This document shows positions 44,070 to 52,864 of a stretch of 59,671 nt of DNA, in pieces (positions within the stretch are counted from its first letter, which is position 1; every line of letters starts with the position of its first letter). The DNA is from an uncultured Pelagibacteraceae bacterium. GTDB lineage: Bacteria; Pseudomonadota; Alphaproteobacteria; Pelagibacterales; Pelagibacteraceae. The position numbers and the translations under genes are program-made. The notes beneath the pieces are model-generated. The model worked only from the letters and a program-made list of their open reading frames with translations, did no database searches and was not told the origin of the DNA. The DNA is taken from the NCBI GenBank assembly GCA_902607805.1, contig CACLLR010000004.1, forward strand, positions 1 through 59,671. The letters are read 5' to 3'.

Positions 44070-44831
44070 TTATAATTTACCTTTATCTACTATATAGCAT
44101 TGATTTGTGCATCCTGATGATTGATCTGATGAAAAAAATAATACTGCTTTTGCTATATCAGATGGCATAAGTTTATGTTTTAAACATTGGTCTTCCATTA
44201 ATTTTTTTTCAGCTTCTGGAGTAAGCCATTTTTCTACTTGTCTTTTAGTCATTGTCCAACCAGGAACTACAGTATTCACTCTAATATTATGTTCTCCTAA
44301 ATCTTTAGCAAAAGATCTTGTCAATGCTTCAACTCCTGCTTTTGCAGCTGTATAAGCTGGCATTCCACCCATACCTACCATCCATGATAAAGAACCCATG
44401 TTTACAATTACTCCTTTTTTTTCTTTTATCATTGCTGATTTAACAGATTGAACGGCAAAGAAAAAATGTCTTAAATTAATATTAATTCTTTCATTCCATA
44501 AATCCACTGTAACTTCATCTATAGTATGTCTCTCATCATTAGCAGCATTGTTAACAAGTATATTTATTGGTCCTTTTTCAGAAATAATATTTTCTAATAC
44601 GTTTTGAAATTTTTTTATATTTAAAAGATCACATTTAATAAAAGTTGGAGTTTTATAATTTTTATTTTTAATTTCTGTAACAAGATTATTTGAATCTTCA
44701 ACATTTATATCAACAAAATAAACCTCGGATCCTTGTTCACAAAAATGCTCTACTATTGAAGCTCCTATGCCAGATCCACCTCCTGTAACTAATACTCTCT
44801 TATTTTCTAAATCAAAATATTTTGCATTCAT
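44070..44831 (-). CDS. SDR sugar 1-dehydrogenase, XylB-like
   Basis: A 253-residue short-chain dehydrogenase. TGGGSGIG (16-23) binds NAD(P); catalytic Ser147, Tyr160, Lys164 lie in MGSLS and YTAAK. Agreement with Caulobacter D-xylose dehydrogenase XylB is specific: NDERHTIDEVT, WNERININLRH, then VVPGWTMTKRQ and the GCTNQCYIVDKGK end. It would oxidise an aldose at C1 to a lactone. D-xylose, L-arabinose, D-galactose or L-fucose are all possible. It lies with XylD-like, lactonase and epimerase genes, which supports this first-step role. Confidence 0.85.
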   Translation of the reverse strand: MNAKYFDLENKRVLVTGGGSGIGASIVEHFCEQGSEVYFVDINVEDSNNLVTEIKNKNYKTPTFIKCDLLNIKKFQNVLENIISEKGPINILVNNAANDERHTIDEVTVDLWNERININLRHFFFAVQSVKSAMIKEKKGVIVNMGSLSWMVGMGGMPAYTAAKAGVEALTRSFAKDLGEHNIRVNTVVPGWTMTKRQVEKWLTPEAEKKLMEDQCLKHKLMPSDIAKAVLFFSSDQSSGCTNQCYIVDKGKL

Positions 44832-44840
44832 TTATTATAA

Positions 44841-45731
44841 CTACCTTCCTAAACTAGCTGCTCCTCTTACGCCGCTAGAGTCTCCATGTTTATTTTTTAA
44901 AACCTCTGTATTGACAGTGTCACTAAATACATATTTTTTTAACTTTGCATTAATATTACCATAAATTTGTTTCATATTGGATACTCCTCCACCTAGAACA
45001 ATTGCTCCTGGATCAATAATATTTATTACTTGAGATAATCCCCTGGCAAAGTAATCTAAATATTGAAAAACAAATTCTAAAGACTTTTCATCTCCATTAT
45101 TTGCATTTTCCTGAATTATTTTTGCATCAAGTTGAATATTATGCAAATCAAAAAAATGTTTTGAAAAACCTGGTCCTGATAAATATGTTTCTATACATCC
45201 TTTTTTTCCACAATAACAATCGTGTCTATTCCATTTATCATTTGAACCTTCGGCCATTTGATTGTGTCCCCATTCTCCTGTTATATTGTTAAATCCACTT
45301 ACAATTTTATTATTTATTACTAATCCTCCTCCTACACCTGTTCCTATAATTACGCCAAAAACAATTTCATGATTAATTCCTGCTCCATCATACGACTCAG
45401 ACAAAGCAAAGCAATTTGCATCGTTTTCTAAAAAAATTTTTCTGTTTAGTCTTAATTCAATATCCTTTTTAAGAGGTCTATCATTGATCCAGGTTGAATT
45501 TCCACCTTTAATACAATTGGTTTCTTTAGATAAGGCACCTGGAGATCCGACGCCAACACTACATTTGATTTTATATTTATCTTCTAAATAATTTACTAGT
45601 TCACATACAGTATCCAAGGTACCATTATAATTTTTTGGAGTATCTTTTCTAATTCTTTCAATTTCTTTGCCAGCCTTATCCAAAATTATAGACTCAGTTT
45701 TTGTTCCTCCAAGGTCAATTCCTATATGCAT
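44841..45731 (-). CDS. mak: ROK family sugar kinase, fructokinase Mak-like
   Basis: A 296-residue ROK kinase close to E. coli Mak: IGIDLGGTKTE at the start, NSTWIND, ENDANCFALSE, GVIIGTGVGGG, GEWGHN and the zinc site CYCGKKGCIETYLSG, ending KHGDSSGVRGAASLG. Asp in ENDANC is the catalytic base. It has no N-terminal DNA-binding domain, so it is an enzyme, not a ROK repressor. I start at the ATG at 45731; the TTG at 45737 is less likely. Fructose, mannose or another hexose is the family substrate. Its place in a non-phosphorylative operon is puzzling. Confidence 0.82.
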   Translation of the reverse strand: MHIGIDLGGTKTESIILDKAGKEIERIRKDTPKNYNGTLDTVCELVNYLEDKYKIKCSVGVGSPGALSKETNCIKGGNSTWINDRPLKKDIELRLNRKIFLENDANCFALSESYDGAGINHEIVFGVIIGTGVGGGLVINNKIVSGFNNITGEWGHNQMAEGSNDKWNRHDCYCGKKGCIETYLSGPGFSKHFFDLHNIQLDAKIIQENANNGDEKSLEFVFQYLDYFARGLSQVINIIDPGAIVLGGGVSNMKQIYGNINAKLKKYVFSDTVNTEVLKNKHGDSSGVRGAASLGR

Positions 45732-45733
45732 AA

Positions 45734-46483
45734 TCAATAAGTTGCTCTACCACCACTCAAATCAAATACAGCACCAGTAGTAAAAGAATTTTCCTCACTA
45801 GCCAACCAGCAAACTAAGGAAGCAAGTTCTTCTAATTTAGCAAATCTATTTCTAGGTATTTTTGATAACATGTAATTGATATGTTCATCTGTCATTTGAT
45901 CAAATATTCTTGTTTTTGCTGCTGCTGGTGTAACACAATTAACAGAGATATTTTTCAATGCCAATTCTTTTCCTAAAGACTTTGTTAAACCAATTACTCC
46001 AGCTTTTGATGAACTGTAAGCGCTTGCATTTGGGTTTCCTTCTTTTCCAGCAATAGAAGAAATATTAATTATTCTACCATAATTTTTTTTTACCATGTAA
46101 GGAACAACAGCCTTACAACAATAAAATACAGCGTTCAAATTTAAATTAACAACTTTATTCCATTCTTCCAAAGGATACTCTGCCACTGTAGTGTTCATAC
46201 CTGAAATACCGGCATTGTTTATAAATATATCAATCTGACCATGAGTTTTTTCAATTTCTTCTAATTTGTTTTTAATATTTTCAAAATTTATTACATCAAC
46301 AATTTGATAAGAGCAGTTATTTGAATTAATTTTATTTAATGCTTTTTCACAAGCATTTTTATCAATATCCCAAATTATAACTTTTGCTCCAGAATCTAGA
46401 AATTTTTCGACAATTGATAAACCGAAACCTTGAGCACCACCAGTAACTATAGCTACACGATTTAATAAATTAATTTTATTCAT
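45734..46483 (-). CDS. SDR dehydrogenase, 2-keto-3-deoxy-L-rhamnonate dehydrogenase-like
   Basis: A 249-residue short-chain dehydrogenase. TGGAQGFG (14-21) and NNAG (89-92) mark the cofactor fold; Ser143, Tyr156 and Lys160 are catalytic. The SSIAGKEGNPNASAYSSSK stretch, NCVTPAAAKT, and the distinctive ending DLSGGRATY recall the Sphingomonas 2-keto-3-deoxy-L-rhamnonate 4-dehydrogenase. It would give the 2,4-diketo acid for the FAH hydrolase of the same operon. The start overlaps the tctA stop by eight bases. Substrate is inferred from resemblance and from the L-rhamnonate dehydratase at 50522. Confidence 0.78.
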   Translation of the reverse strand: MNKINLLNRVAIVTGGAQGFGLSIVEKFLDSGAKVIIWDIDKNACEKALNKINSNNCSYQIVDVINFENIKNKLEEIEKTHGQIDIFINNAGISGMNTTVAEYPLEEWNKVVNLNLNAVFYCCKAVVPYMVKKNYGRIINISSIAGKEGNPNASAYSSSKAGVIGLTKSLGKELALKNISVNCVTPAAAKTRIFDQMTDEHINYMLSKIPRNRFAKLEELASLVCWLASEENSFTTGAVFDLSGGRATY

Positions 46484-47951
46484 AATTATTTTTTTTTCTT
46501 GTTATTAATGGAAAAATTAAAGCAATGAAAGATAAAATAAAGAAAGTTAATGCAATCGGTCTTTGCAAAAACATAAGCCAATTTCCATCAAAAATAACTA
46601 AAGATTGCCTTAAAGTTCCTTCAACTAATTCACCTAATATCAAACCTATTATAACTGGAACAACAGAAAAACCAAACCTTCTCATAAAAAAACCTATCAC
46701 TCCAAATAAAAGCATTATCCATACATCTAATAATGATTGACTTAAAGAATAGGTTCCACAAACTGAAACTGCAAAAATCATTGGCCACAACAATTTGTTT
46801 GGTACCAAAGTTATCCTAGCAAAAATTTTTGCACCAAAAAATCCTAAAACAAAAAACATTATATTTGCTATTAACATTGATCCAAAGATTCCATAAAGAA
46901 ATTCTGGTTGCTCTCTGAAAAGATCTGGCCCTGGTCTTACTCCATGAATTATTAATCCTGTCAATATAACTGCTGTTGTTGCACTTCCGGGAATTCCAAG
47001 AGCTAAGGTTGGTACCATCGCTCCTCCTGTTGCGGAATTATTTGCCGCTTCTGCTCCAGCTATACCTTCTATTGAACCTTTACCAAATTCTTCTGGTTTT
47101 TTTGACCATCTTTTTGCTTCTGAATATCCTATTAGTGAAGCCACCGTTCCACCTTCTGCTGGAAGTACACCGATAAAAGAACCTATTCCTGATGACCTTA
47201 AGATTGTTTTCCAAGTTAGTTTATAATCTTCTAAAGTTGGTAATTTTACAGCTTTTAAAGCTACTCTTTTAAATACCTGATTTAACAAAGTAGACTGAGT
47301 TAACATTTCGCTAATTGCAAATAAGCCAACGACTACTGGAATGAACCCTATTCCAACTGATAATTCGTTAATACCATAAGTGAATCTATCAATAGAAGTC
47401 ATAAAATCTTTACCAACTGTTGATATTAAAATTCCAAACGCTCCAGCAATTAAATTTTTAATAGGACTCCCATCTCCTATTGAAGCCAACATTGTTAAGC
47501 CAAATATAGCTAATGCAAAGTATTCTGGTTGTCCAAACTCATATGCTAATTTAGCAAGAAATGGAGCAAAAAAAACTAATACTATTACACTAAATATTCC
47601 ACCTACTACGCTTGAAACTGTTGCCATTCCTAAAGCTCGCCCTGCCTCACCTTTTTGAGCTAAAGGATATCCATCCAAACATGTTGCGGCCGCGGCTGGT
47701 GTGCCTGGAGTGTTAATTAAAATTGCTGTAATTGCTCCTCCATATGTACCTGCGCAATAAATTGATGTTAAAAGAACCACTGCTGAAAGCGGATCCAAGG
47801 TCATTGTAAAAGGCAAGATTAAAGCGCCACCTGTAGTTGGACCTAAGCCTGGTAAAACACCTAAAATCAATCCAAATAAAGTTCCAAAAAACAAAACTAA
47901 TAAAAGTTTAGAGCTAAACAACGGGGCCATCATTAAAAGTAAATTTTCCAT
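46476..47951 (-). CDS. tctA: Tripartite tricarboxylate transporter large membrane subunit TctA
   Basis: A 491-residue membrane protein with about 12 helices. LGVLPGLGPTTGGALILPF near residue 27 and GVLPAEGGTVASLIGYSEAKRWSK near residue 258 (given here in parts: GVLPAEGG, IGYSEAKRW) are the paired TctA signatures, along with GIPGSATTAVILTGL. It is the sodium- or proton-driven permease that works with TctB and the binding protein TctC. In this island sugar acids or dicarboxylates are the probable cargo; the name tricarboxylate is historical. Confidence 0.92.
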   Translation of the reverse strand: MENLLLMMAPLFSSKLLLVLFFGTLFGLILGVLPGLGPTTGGALILPFTMTLDPLSAVVLLTSIYCAGTYGGAITAILINTPGTPAAAATCLDGYPLAQKGEAGRALGMATVSSVVGGIFSVIVLVFFAPFLAKLAYEFGQPEYFALAIFGLTMLASIGDGSPIKNLIAGAFGILISTVGKDFMTSIDRFTYGINELSVGIGFIPVVVGLFAISEMLTQSTLLNQVFKRVALKAVKLPTLEDYKLTWKTILRSSGIGSFIGVLPAEGGTVASLIGYSEAKRWSKKPEEFGKGSIEGIAGAEAANNSATGGAMVPTLALGIPGSATTAVILTGLIIHGVRPGPDLFREQPEFLYGIFGSMLIANIMFFVLGFFGAKIFARITLVPNKLLWPMIFAVSVCGTYSLSQSLLDVWIMLLFGVIGFFMRRFGFSVVPVIIGLILGELVEGTLRQSLVIFDGNWLMFLQRPIALTFFILSFIALIFPLITRKKNNYE

Positions 47952-47952
47952 T

Positions 47953-48462
47953 TTAAAATTGATAATAAATATTAGTGATTATACCTGGGGGGAATCTTAA
48001 TCCTAAAATTGTTTCAAAAAAAATAAATACTATAATAGGAAAGATTATACTTACTAATGCTAAATAAAATATTCGTCTCTCGCCCCAGTAATATGAAACA
48101 AAAAAAGACAATAAAGATATAGCGAGAAAAAAATCTAAAATTTTTGATATAATAACAAAAATTAAAAAACTTAATAATGTTAAAAAAAAAGTCTTTGGTA
48201 GTTTTTTTTGAACTTTCCAAGGTTTTTTTATTGATAAATAATAAATAATTAAATTTAAGCTTATTATTAAAACTAATAATGCTTTTGGAAAAGTTGCAGG
48301 CTGTATACCTCTGTTTAAAATAGGAGGAACAATATCAAATGAAAAAGTACTTATTAATAAAATTGAAGAGATAAATATAATTATAAATGAAACTTTGAAT
48401 TCATCCTTAACAAAAAAGGGCAAATTTTTATTTGCCCTTTTTTGTTTGCGTACATTATTCAT
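47953..48462 (-). CDS. tctB: Tripartite tricarboxylate transporter small membrane subunit TctB
   Basis: A 169-residue protein with four membrane helices (about 24-43, 60-80, 93-125 and 130-158), the TctB layout. The ending GLRFPPGIITN resembles other TctB proteins. The stop lies one base before the tctA start. Its first ~22 residues (RKQKRANKNLPFF) are basic and are encoded by a perfect 17-bp inverted repeat (48409-48446) that looks like the tctC terminator. Either the start is further downstream, for example the TTG within the repeat, or the terminator has become part of the coding sequence. Confidence 0.8.
   Translation of the reverse strand: MNNVRKQKRANKNLPFFVKDEFKVSFIIIFISSILLISTFSFDIVPPILNRGIQPATFPKALLVLIISLNLIIYYLSIKKPWKVQKKLPKTFFLTLLSFLIFVIISKILDFFLAISLLSFFVSYYWGERRIFYLALVSIIFPIIVFIFFETILGLRFPPGIITNIYYQF
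48409..48446 (-). terminator. Strong intrinsic-terminator hairpin inside the 5' end of tctB
   Basis: Bases 48409-48425 and 48430-48446 are perfectly complementary, giving a 17-bp stem with a 4-base loop. Its core is GGGCAAAT/ATTTGCCC, flanked by A6 and T6. On the reverse strand the T6 follows the GC core, as in a textbook intrinsic terminator; the symmetric A6/T6 makes it work in both directions. It starts about 41 bases after the tctC stop. Confidence 0.88.
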
Positions 48463-48486
48463 AAATTAAATGTACTTTTTTAAGAA

Positions 48487-49458
48487 TTATTTAATGTAAC
48501 CTAAAGCTTTAAGTTGTGCAGTCATTTCTGTAAGCATTTCTTCCATTTGCTTACCCCATTCATCAGCACCAACTACACTAGTCTCATCAAGACCAATTTC
48601 TGTTAAGAAATTTTTGTAATAGTTGTGACTCATTGCTTTCATCATTCCAGCTTCTAACTCTTTAACTCTTTCAGCCGGAGCACCTTTTTTAGTTACAAAA
48701 CCTCTAACAGTAGACAAAGAAACAGGAATTCCTAATTCTTTTGCTGTTGGAGAGTCTCCAATTTTAGCCATTCTATTATTTGCTAAAACAACTGAAACAC
48801 AAAGTGTTCCATCATTTATTTCCGTTAATGCTTCACCTAAATTTAAAACACCCACATCAATGTCTCCTTTGATTAGGTTTGTTTTAATTGGAGCAACACC
48901 TTTGTAAGCAACAATTGTTGGATCTTTTAATCCACCTTTTTTTGTAAATGCAATTGCACTTACGTCATCAATTCCACCAACGTGAGTAGTTCCATATTTA
49001 AGTGATTTTGATTTTTGAGTGCTAATAAATTTTTTAGCATCTTTTATGTCTGCTTTACAATTTACAACAAATAATTGAGGATCATCAGTTCCTCTAGCTA
49101 GAGGTTGCATGTCACTAATTTTAACTTTAGTTTTACCTAGTGCCATTGATACTGCATGACCAGTAGTCCAGGTTAAAGTATGTTGACCGTCAGCAGGTAA
49201 GCTCATCATATAATCCATTGATACAGCTCCTCCACCACCTTTTTTATTTACTAATTGCATATCTTGTTTAAGAACTCTTCTCGCTCTTAATAGCATCATT
49301 CGTGTAGTAACATCAGTACCACCACCAAAACCAGCATGGGTAATTGCTTGTATAGCTCCATCTGCTTTTGCCGAAGTAGTTAAAATTGGTAATGCTACAG
49401 CAAACATTTCTGTTACCAAAAATGCAGCAGCTAATAAAATTTTAAAACTTTTTTTCAT
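48487..49458 (-). CDS. tctC: Tripartite tricarboxylate transporter binding protein TctC
   Basis: A 323-residue periplasmic binding protein of the Bug/TctC family, with a signal peptide (KILLAAAFLVTEMFAVALPILT) ending near residue 31. HAGFGGGTDVTTRMM near residue 40 and the VNKKGGGGAVSMDYM stretch after it match the family motifs for ligand carboxylate binding, usually PxGxxD/VVENRPGAGG. Its AGAGGGAAATA leader is a good ribosome site. The ligand, likely an organic or sugar acid, cannot be read from sequence. Divergent from the PdxA-like gene. Confidence 0.9.
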   Translation of the reverse strand: MKKSFKILLAAAFLVTEMFAVALPILTTSAKADGAIQAITHAGFGGGTDVTTRMMLLRARRVLKQDMQLVNKKGGGGAVSMDYMMSLPADGQHTLTWTTGHAVSMALGKTKVKISDMQPLARGTDDPQLFVVNCKADIKDAKKFISTQKSKSLKYGTTHVGGIDDVSAIAFTKKGGLKDPTIVAYKGVAPIKTNLIKGDIDVGVLNLGEALTEINDGTLCVSVVLANNRMAKIGDSPTAKELGIPVSLSTVRGFVTKKGAPAERVKELEAGMMKAMSHNYYKNFLTEIGLDETSVVGADEWGKQMEEMLTEMTAQLKALGYIK

Positions 49459-49483
49459 TATTTCCCTCTTTTGTTAATTTATA

Positions 49484-49497
49484 TTTAAATATTTAAA
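49484..49497. promoter_or_regulatory. Perfect AT palindrome in the tctC/pdxA divergent region
   Basis: TTTAAATATTTAAA is a 14-base perfect palindrome in the 69-base gap between divergent tctC and the PdxA-like gene. It is well placed to be an operator for both, but being made of A and T only it could be chance in this AT-rich sequence. Confidence 0.25.
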
Positions 49498-49527
49498 CAT
49501 AATCTGCTAGAAACATTAAGAAAAAAA

Positions 49528-50529
49528 ATGTCTCTAAAAAAAAGAAATATAGCAATATTGTTAGGCGATCCTTCAGGTATTGGGCCCGAATTGATATCTA
49601 AGCTTATGACTCAACCTGAGATTAATCATGCGAATATAATTTTAATTGGTGAAAGAAATGTATTTGAAAATGGAAATAAAATCACAGGAAATTCAATCAA
49701 ATTAAATTTCGTAGAAAAATTTGAAGAAATTGATTTTGAAAAAAATAATAAATTTTTTATTGATATCTCAAAAGGAAATAATACTAATTATAAAATATCT
49801 GAATGTTCTAAAGAATCGGGAATATCAGTTTTAAATGCTTTGAATTATTCTCTTGATTTAGCCAAGGCAAAAAAAATTGATGCTATTAATTTTGGTCCAT
49901 TTAATAAAACAAGTTTACATCTTGGAGGTTGCAAATTTGAAGATGAACTACATCATATGGCAGATAGACTTGAGGTAAAAAATTTTTTTTGTGAATTTAA
50001 TGTTGTTGATAATTTCTGGACAGCTAGAGTTACTTCTCATATACCTATAAGAGAAGTTCCATCACATATAAAAAAAGAAAATATTTTAAAACCAATTAAA
50101 TTAATTAATGAAGCAATGAAATTAAATGGAATTAGTAATCCTAGAGTGGCTGTTCAAGCATTAAATCCACATGCAGAATTTGGCACTGAAGAAAAAGAGG
50201 AAATAATTCCAGCTATAGAAGAATCAAAAAAAAAAGGAATTAACGCAGATGGTCCTTTACCATGTGACACCTCTTTTATAACCTCTTTCAAAAATAAAAA
50301 TCATGACTGTATAGTTGGAATGTATCATGATGCACTACAATCAGGATTAAAAGCATTTGGATTTGATAGAGGTGTTACTGTTCAAGGAGGATTACCTGTG
50401 CCTATCACAACTCCTGCTCATGGAACTGCATTTGATATTGCTGGTAAAAACCAAGCTAATTTAGAGCCCACTTTGCAATCATTTAAAATAGCTTTGAGAA
50501 TGGCTGAAAACAAATCTAGTGATGACTAA
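49528..50529 (+). CDS. PdxA-family dehydrogenase (PdxA2-like 4-phospho-erythronate/threonate or sugar-acid dehydrogenase)
   Basis: A 333-residue PdxA-family enzyme: [12 protein letters not shown] near residue 10, the metal His in [27 protein letters not shown] and [14 protein letters not shown] are all present. Classic PdxA makes pyridoxal precursors, while PdxA2 paralogues oxidise D-threonate or D-erythronate 4-phosphate, usually beside a DUF1537 kinase, and TphB acts on a dihydrodiol. Here no kinase is nearby; it overlaps an L-rhamnonate dehydratase gene by eight bases and lies next to TctABC, so a catabolic role is more likely than vitamin B6 synthesis. Confidence 0.75.
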   Translation: MSLKKRNIAILLGDPSGIGPELISKLMTQPEINHANIILIGERNVFENGNKITGNSIKLNFVEKFEEIDFEKNNKFFIDISKGNNTNYKISECSKESGISVLNALNYSLDLAKAKKIDAINFGPFNKTSLHLGGCKFEDELHHMADRLEVKNFFCEFNVVDNFWTARVTSHIPIREVPSHIKKENILKPIKLINEAMKLNGISNPRVAVQALNPHAEFGTEEKEEIIPAIEESKKKGINADGPLPCDTSFITSFKNKNHDCIVGMYHDALQSGLKAFGFDRGVTVQGGLPVPITTPAHGTAFDIAGKNQANLEPTLQSFKIALRMAENKSSDD

Positions 50530-51697
50530 AATAAAAAATATAAAAACAACTATATATAAGTGGACAGGAGAAATTGTTCCTCCTGCTCAAAATTTTTGTA
50601 CAAACCCAACTGATTTACTTCGTGAAACAGGAGACAAAATGAAATCTTTTAGATTTCATCAATGGTTAGTTTGTGAGGTTATTTCAGATGATGGAACAAT
50701 AGGCATAGGAAATGCTGCATTAGCCCCTGAGGTTACAAAGAAAGCGATAGACTGTTATTTAAAAGATTTAGTAATTGGAGAAAATCCTTTTGATTACGAA
50801 TATATTTGGGAAAAAATGTATAGAAATACTATGGCTTGGGGAAGAAAAGGTATAGGCATGATTGGAATATCTGCAATAGATCTTGGTATATGGGATCTAA
50901 TGGGAAAAATAAAAAAAAAACCTGTTTTTGATCTACTGGGGGGTAGAACCAAAGATAAAATTCCGGTTTATGCTTCTAAATTATATAGTCAACCAATTAA
51001 CAGCCTTCAAAAAGAAGCAGAACAATATTTAAATGAAGGTTTCAAAATGTTTAAGATGCGTTTCGGTTGGGGTCCAAAAGATGGTGCTGAAGGTATTAAA
51101 AAAAACCTTGAACTTGTTAATGCAGTCAGAGAAGTAATAGGATTTGAAAATGATTTGATGCTTGAGGCTTATATGGGTTGGAATTTAGAATATTCAAAAG
51201 AAATTATACCACAATTAGTAAAATTTAAACCAAAATGGTTGGAAGAACCGGTTATACCTGATGATATTTCTGGATATGTAGAATTAAATTCACTCGGTGA
51301 AATACCAATTGCAGGAGGAGAACATGAGTTTAGTTTTTATGGTTTTAAACATTTATTGGAACAAAAAGCATTAAGTTTTATTCAATATGACTCAAATCGT
51401 GTAGGAGGAATAACAGCTGGTCATAAAATAAATTTGCTAGCAGAAAAATATAATATTCCTGTAGTTCCTCACGCAGGACAAATGCACAATTATCATTTAA
51501 CTATGGCAGGAAATAATTGTCCTTTTTCTGAATATTTCCCAGTAAATCAGGTAGAAATTGGTAATGAGTTATTTTATTATTTGTTTAAAGGTGAGCCAGA
51601 CCCTGAAAATGGTTTTATAAATCTAGATGATAATTCCGCTGGTTTAGGAATCTCTATTAATGAAAAATATAAAGCTGATTTTAAAATAATTGAATAA
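50522..51697 (+). CDS. rhmD: L-rhamnonate dehydratase (enolase superfamily)
   Basis: A 391-residue member of the mandelate racemase/muconate lactonizing enzyme group. Metal ligands are in [16 protein letters not shown] and [11 protein letters not shown]; the distinctive [14 protein letters not shown] and [17 protein letters not shown] are hallmarks of E. coli RhmD. It removes water from L-rhamnonate to give 2-keto-3-deoxy-L-rhamnonate. Some homologues accept L-lyxonate or L-mannonate. I start at ATG 50522. Fits with the rhamnonate-dehydrogenase-like SDR (45734) and the HpaI-type aldolase (56215). Confidence 0.88.
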   Translation: MTKIKNIKTTIYKWTGEIVPPAQNFCTNPTDLLRETGDKMKSFRFHQWLVCEVISDDGTIGIGNAALAPEVTKKAIDCYLKDLVIGENPFDYEYIWEKMYRNTMAWGRKGIGMIGISAIDLGIWDLMGKIKKKPVFDLLGGRTKDKIPVYASKLYSQPINSLQKEAEQYLNEGFKMFKMRFGWGPKDGAEGIKKNLELVNAVREVIGFENDLMLEAYMGWNLEYSKEIIPQLVKFKPKWLEEPVIPDDISGYVELNSLGEIPIAGGEHEFSFYGFKHLLEQKALSFIQYDSNRVGGITAGHKINLLAEKYNIPVVPHAGQMHNYHLTMAGNNCPFSEYFPVNQVEIGNELFYYLFKGEPDPENGFINLDDNSAGLGISINEKYKADFKIIE

Positions 51698-52855
51698 TTA
51701 ATTTAATATTTTTTTTATTTCACTTAATGTAAATTTTTTAGGTATTTTACATGTTGTGTTTATTTTTTGTTTTTTACCTGTCTTTGATGCTTTCATAATT
51801 GATTGAATAATATCTAATACATGTAAGGATAATTCACCATTACATCTATGTATTTTTTTATTTTCAATGCAATAAGCCATTTCAGCCAATCCTACCCCTC
51901 TATAATTTGCATTAATTGGAGATTCATTTGCTCTTAAACTTTTTCCTCTTATGTTTATTTTTCCAAGAGGCATTTTTTGAGTTTTATATTCTTTCCAAGT
52001 TTGTCCTAATTTTTTACATACATAAACAGACCCTCCAAACATATTTGGATCTGGAACGATCATTGATCCTTTGCTTCCATAAAATTCTATATGATTTCTT
52101 TGATGAGCAATCACATCAAATGATAAAGTTAATCTTATTATTGATTTATTTTTAAAAATTATTGTGGATAGATATGTAGTGGGACATTTTACTTTAAATT
52201 TTTTACCTTTTTGGGGTCCTATTCCTATAGTTCTTTTTTTAACACCTTTCATTAAACTTCCAGTAACTTCCTTTGCAGGTCCTAATAAATTTACTAATGC
52301 TGTTAAATAGTAAGGCCCCATATCTATTACAGGACCTCCTTCTTTTTTTGCAAACCATGGTTCGGGGTTTGGATGATAAGATTGCACACCTGGAAAAGCA
52401 AAAATTGCATTTCCTAAATTAATTTTGCCAATTAAATTATTTTCTAAAAGTTCTTTTGACTTTTGATTTCCTCCTCCCAAAAATGTATCTGGTGCATTTC
52501 CTATATATAATTTTTTTTTCTTAGCTAATTTAAATAATTCTTTTCCTTGATCTAAATTTATTGCCATCGGTTTTTCTGAATAAACATGTTTGTTATGCAA
52601 AAGAGCTTTTTTTGCTACTGAGTAATGCGCTTTAGGGATTGTAAGATTTAAAATAATGTCAATTTCTTTATCATTAAGCAATTCCTTTACACTAAGTGAT
52701 TTAATTCTGTATTTAGAAGCACATTTTTTAGCTGCTTCTTTTTTAATGTCAGCACATTTAATTATTTTAAAATTATTAAAATATTTATGAGCCCTAAAAT
52801 AAGTTTCAACTATATGTCCACAACCAATTAAACCTACTTTAAAAACTTTATTCAT
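51698..52855 (-). CDS. Gfo/Idh/MocA family oxidoreductase
   Basis: A 385-residue NAD(P)-dependent sugar or inositol dehydrogenase. VGLIGCGHIVETYF (8-21) is the dinucleotide motif, YSEKPMAINL carries the EKP Lys, and GGPVIDMGPYYLTALVNLLG is the typical second-domain Asp/His-like helix (His is replaced by Tyr in PYY). Fits with IolD downstream in the same orientation as an inositol-like oxidase, but it is not diagnostic. It is convergent with rhmD, the stops abutting. Confidence 0.78.
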   Translation of the reverse strand: MNKVFKVGLIGCGHIVETYFRAHKYFNNFKIIKCADIKKEAAKKCASKYRIKSLSVKELLNDKEIDIILNLTIPKAHYSVAKKALLHNKHVYSEKPMAINLDQGKELFKLAKKKKLYIGNAPDTFLGGGNQKSKELLENNLIGKINLGNAIFAFPGVQSYHPNPEPWFAKKEGGPVIDMGPYYLTALVNLLGPAKEVTGSLMKGVKKRTIGIGPQKGKKFKVKCPTTYLSTIIFKNKSIIRLTLSFDVIAHQRNHIEFYGSKGSMIVPDPNMFGGSVYVCKKLGQTWKEYKTQKMPLGKINIRGKSLRANESPINANYRGVGLAEMAYCIENKKIHRCNGELSLHVLDIIQSIMKASKTGKKQKINTTCKIPKKFTLSEIKKILN

Positions 52856-52864
52856 TAAAAACAG

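Noticed and set aside
44841..45731. ROK protein as the island repressor
   Set aside because: It lacks the ~80-residue N-terminal helix-turn-helix and matches the kinase Mak from the first residue.
47380..47658. 92-residue frame opposite tctA
   Set aside because: Shadow of a clear transporter gene with no family resemblance.
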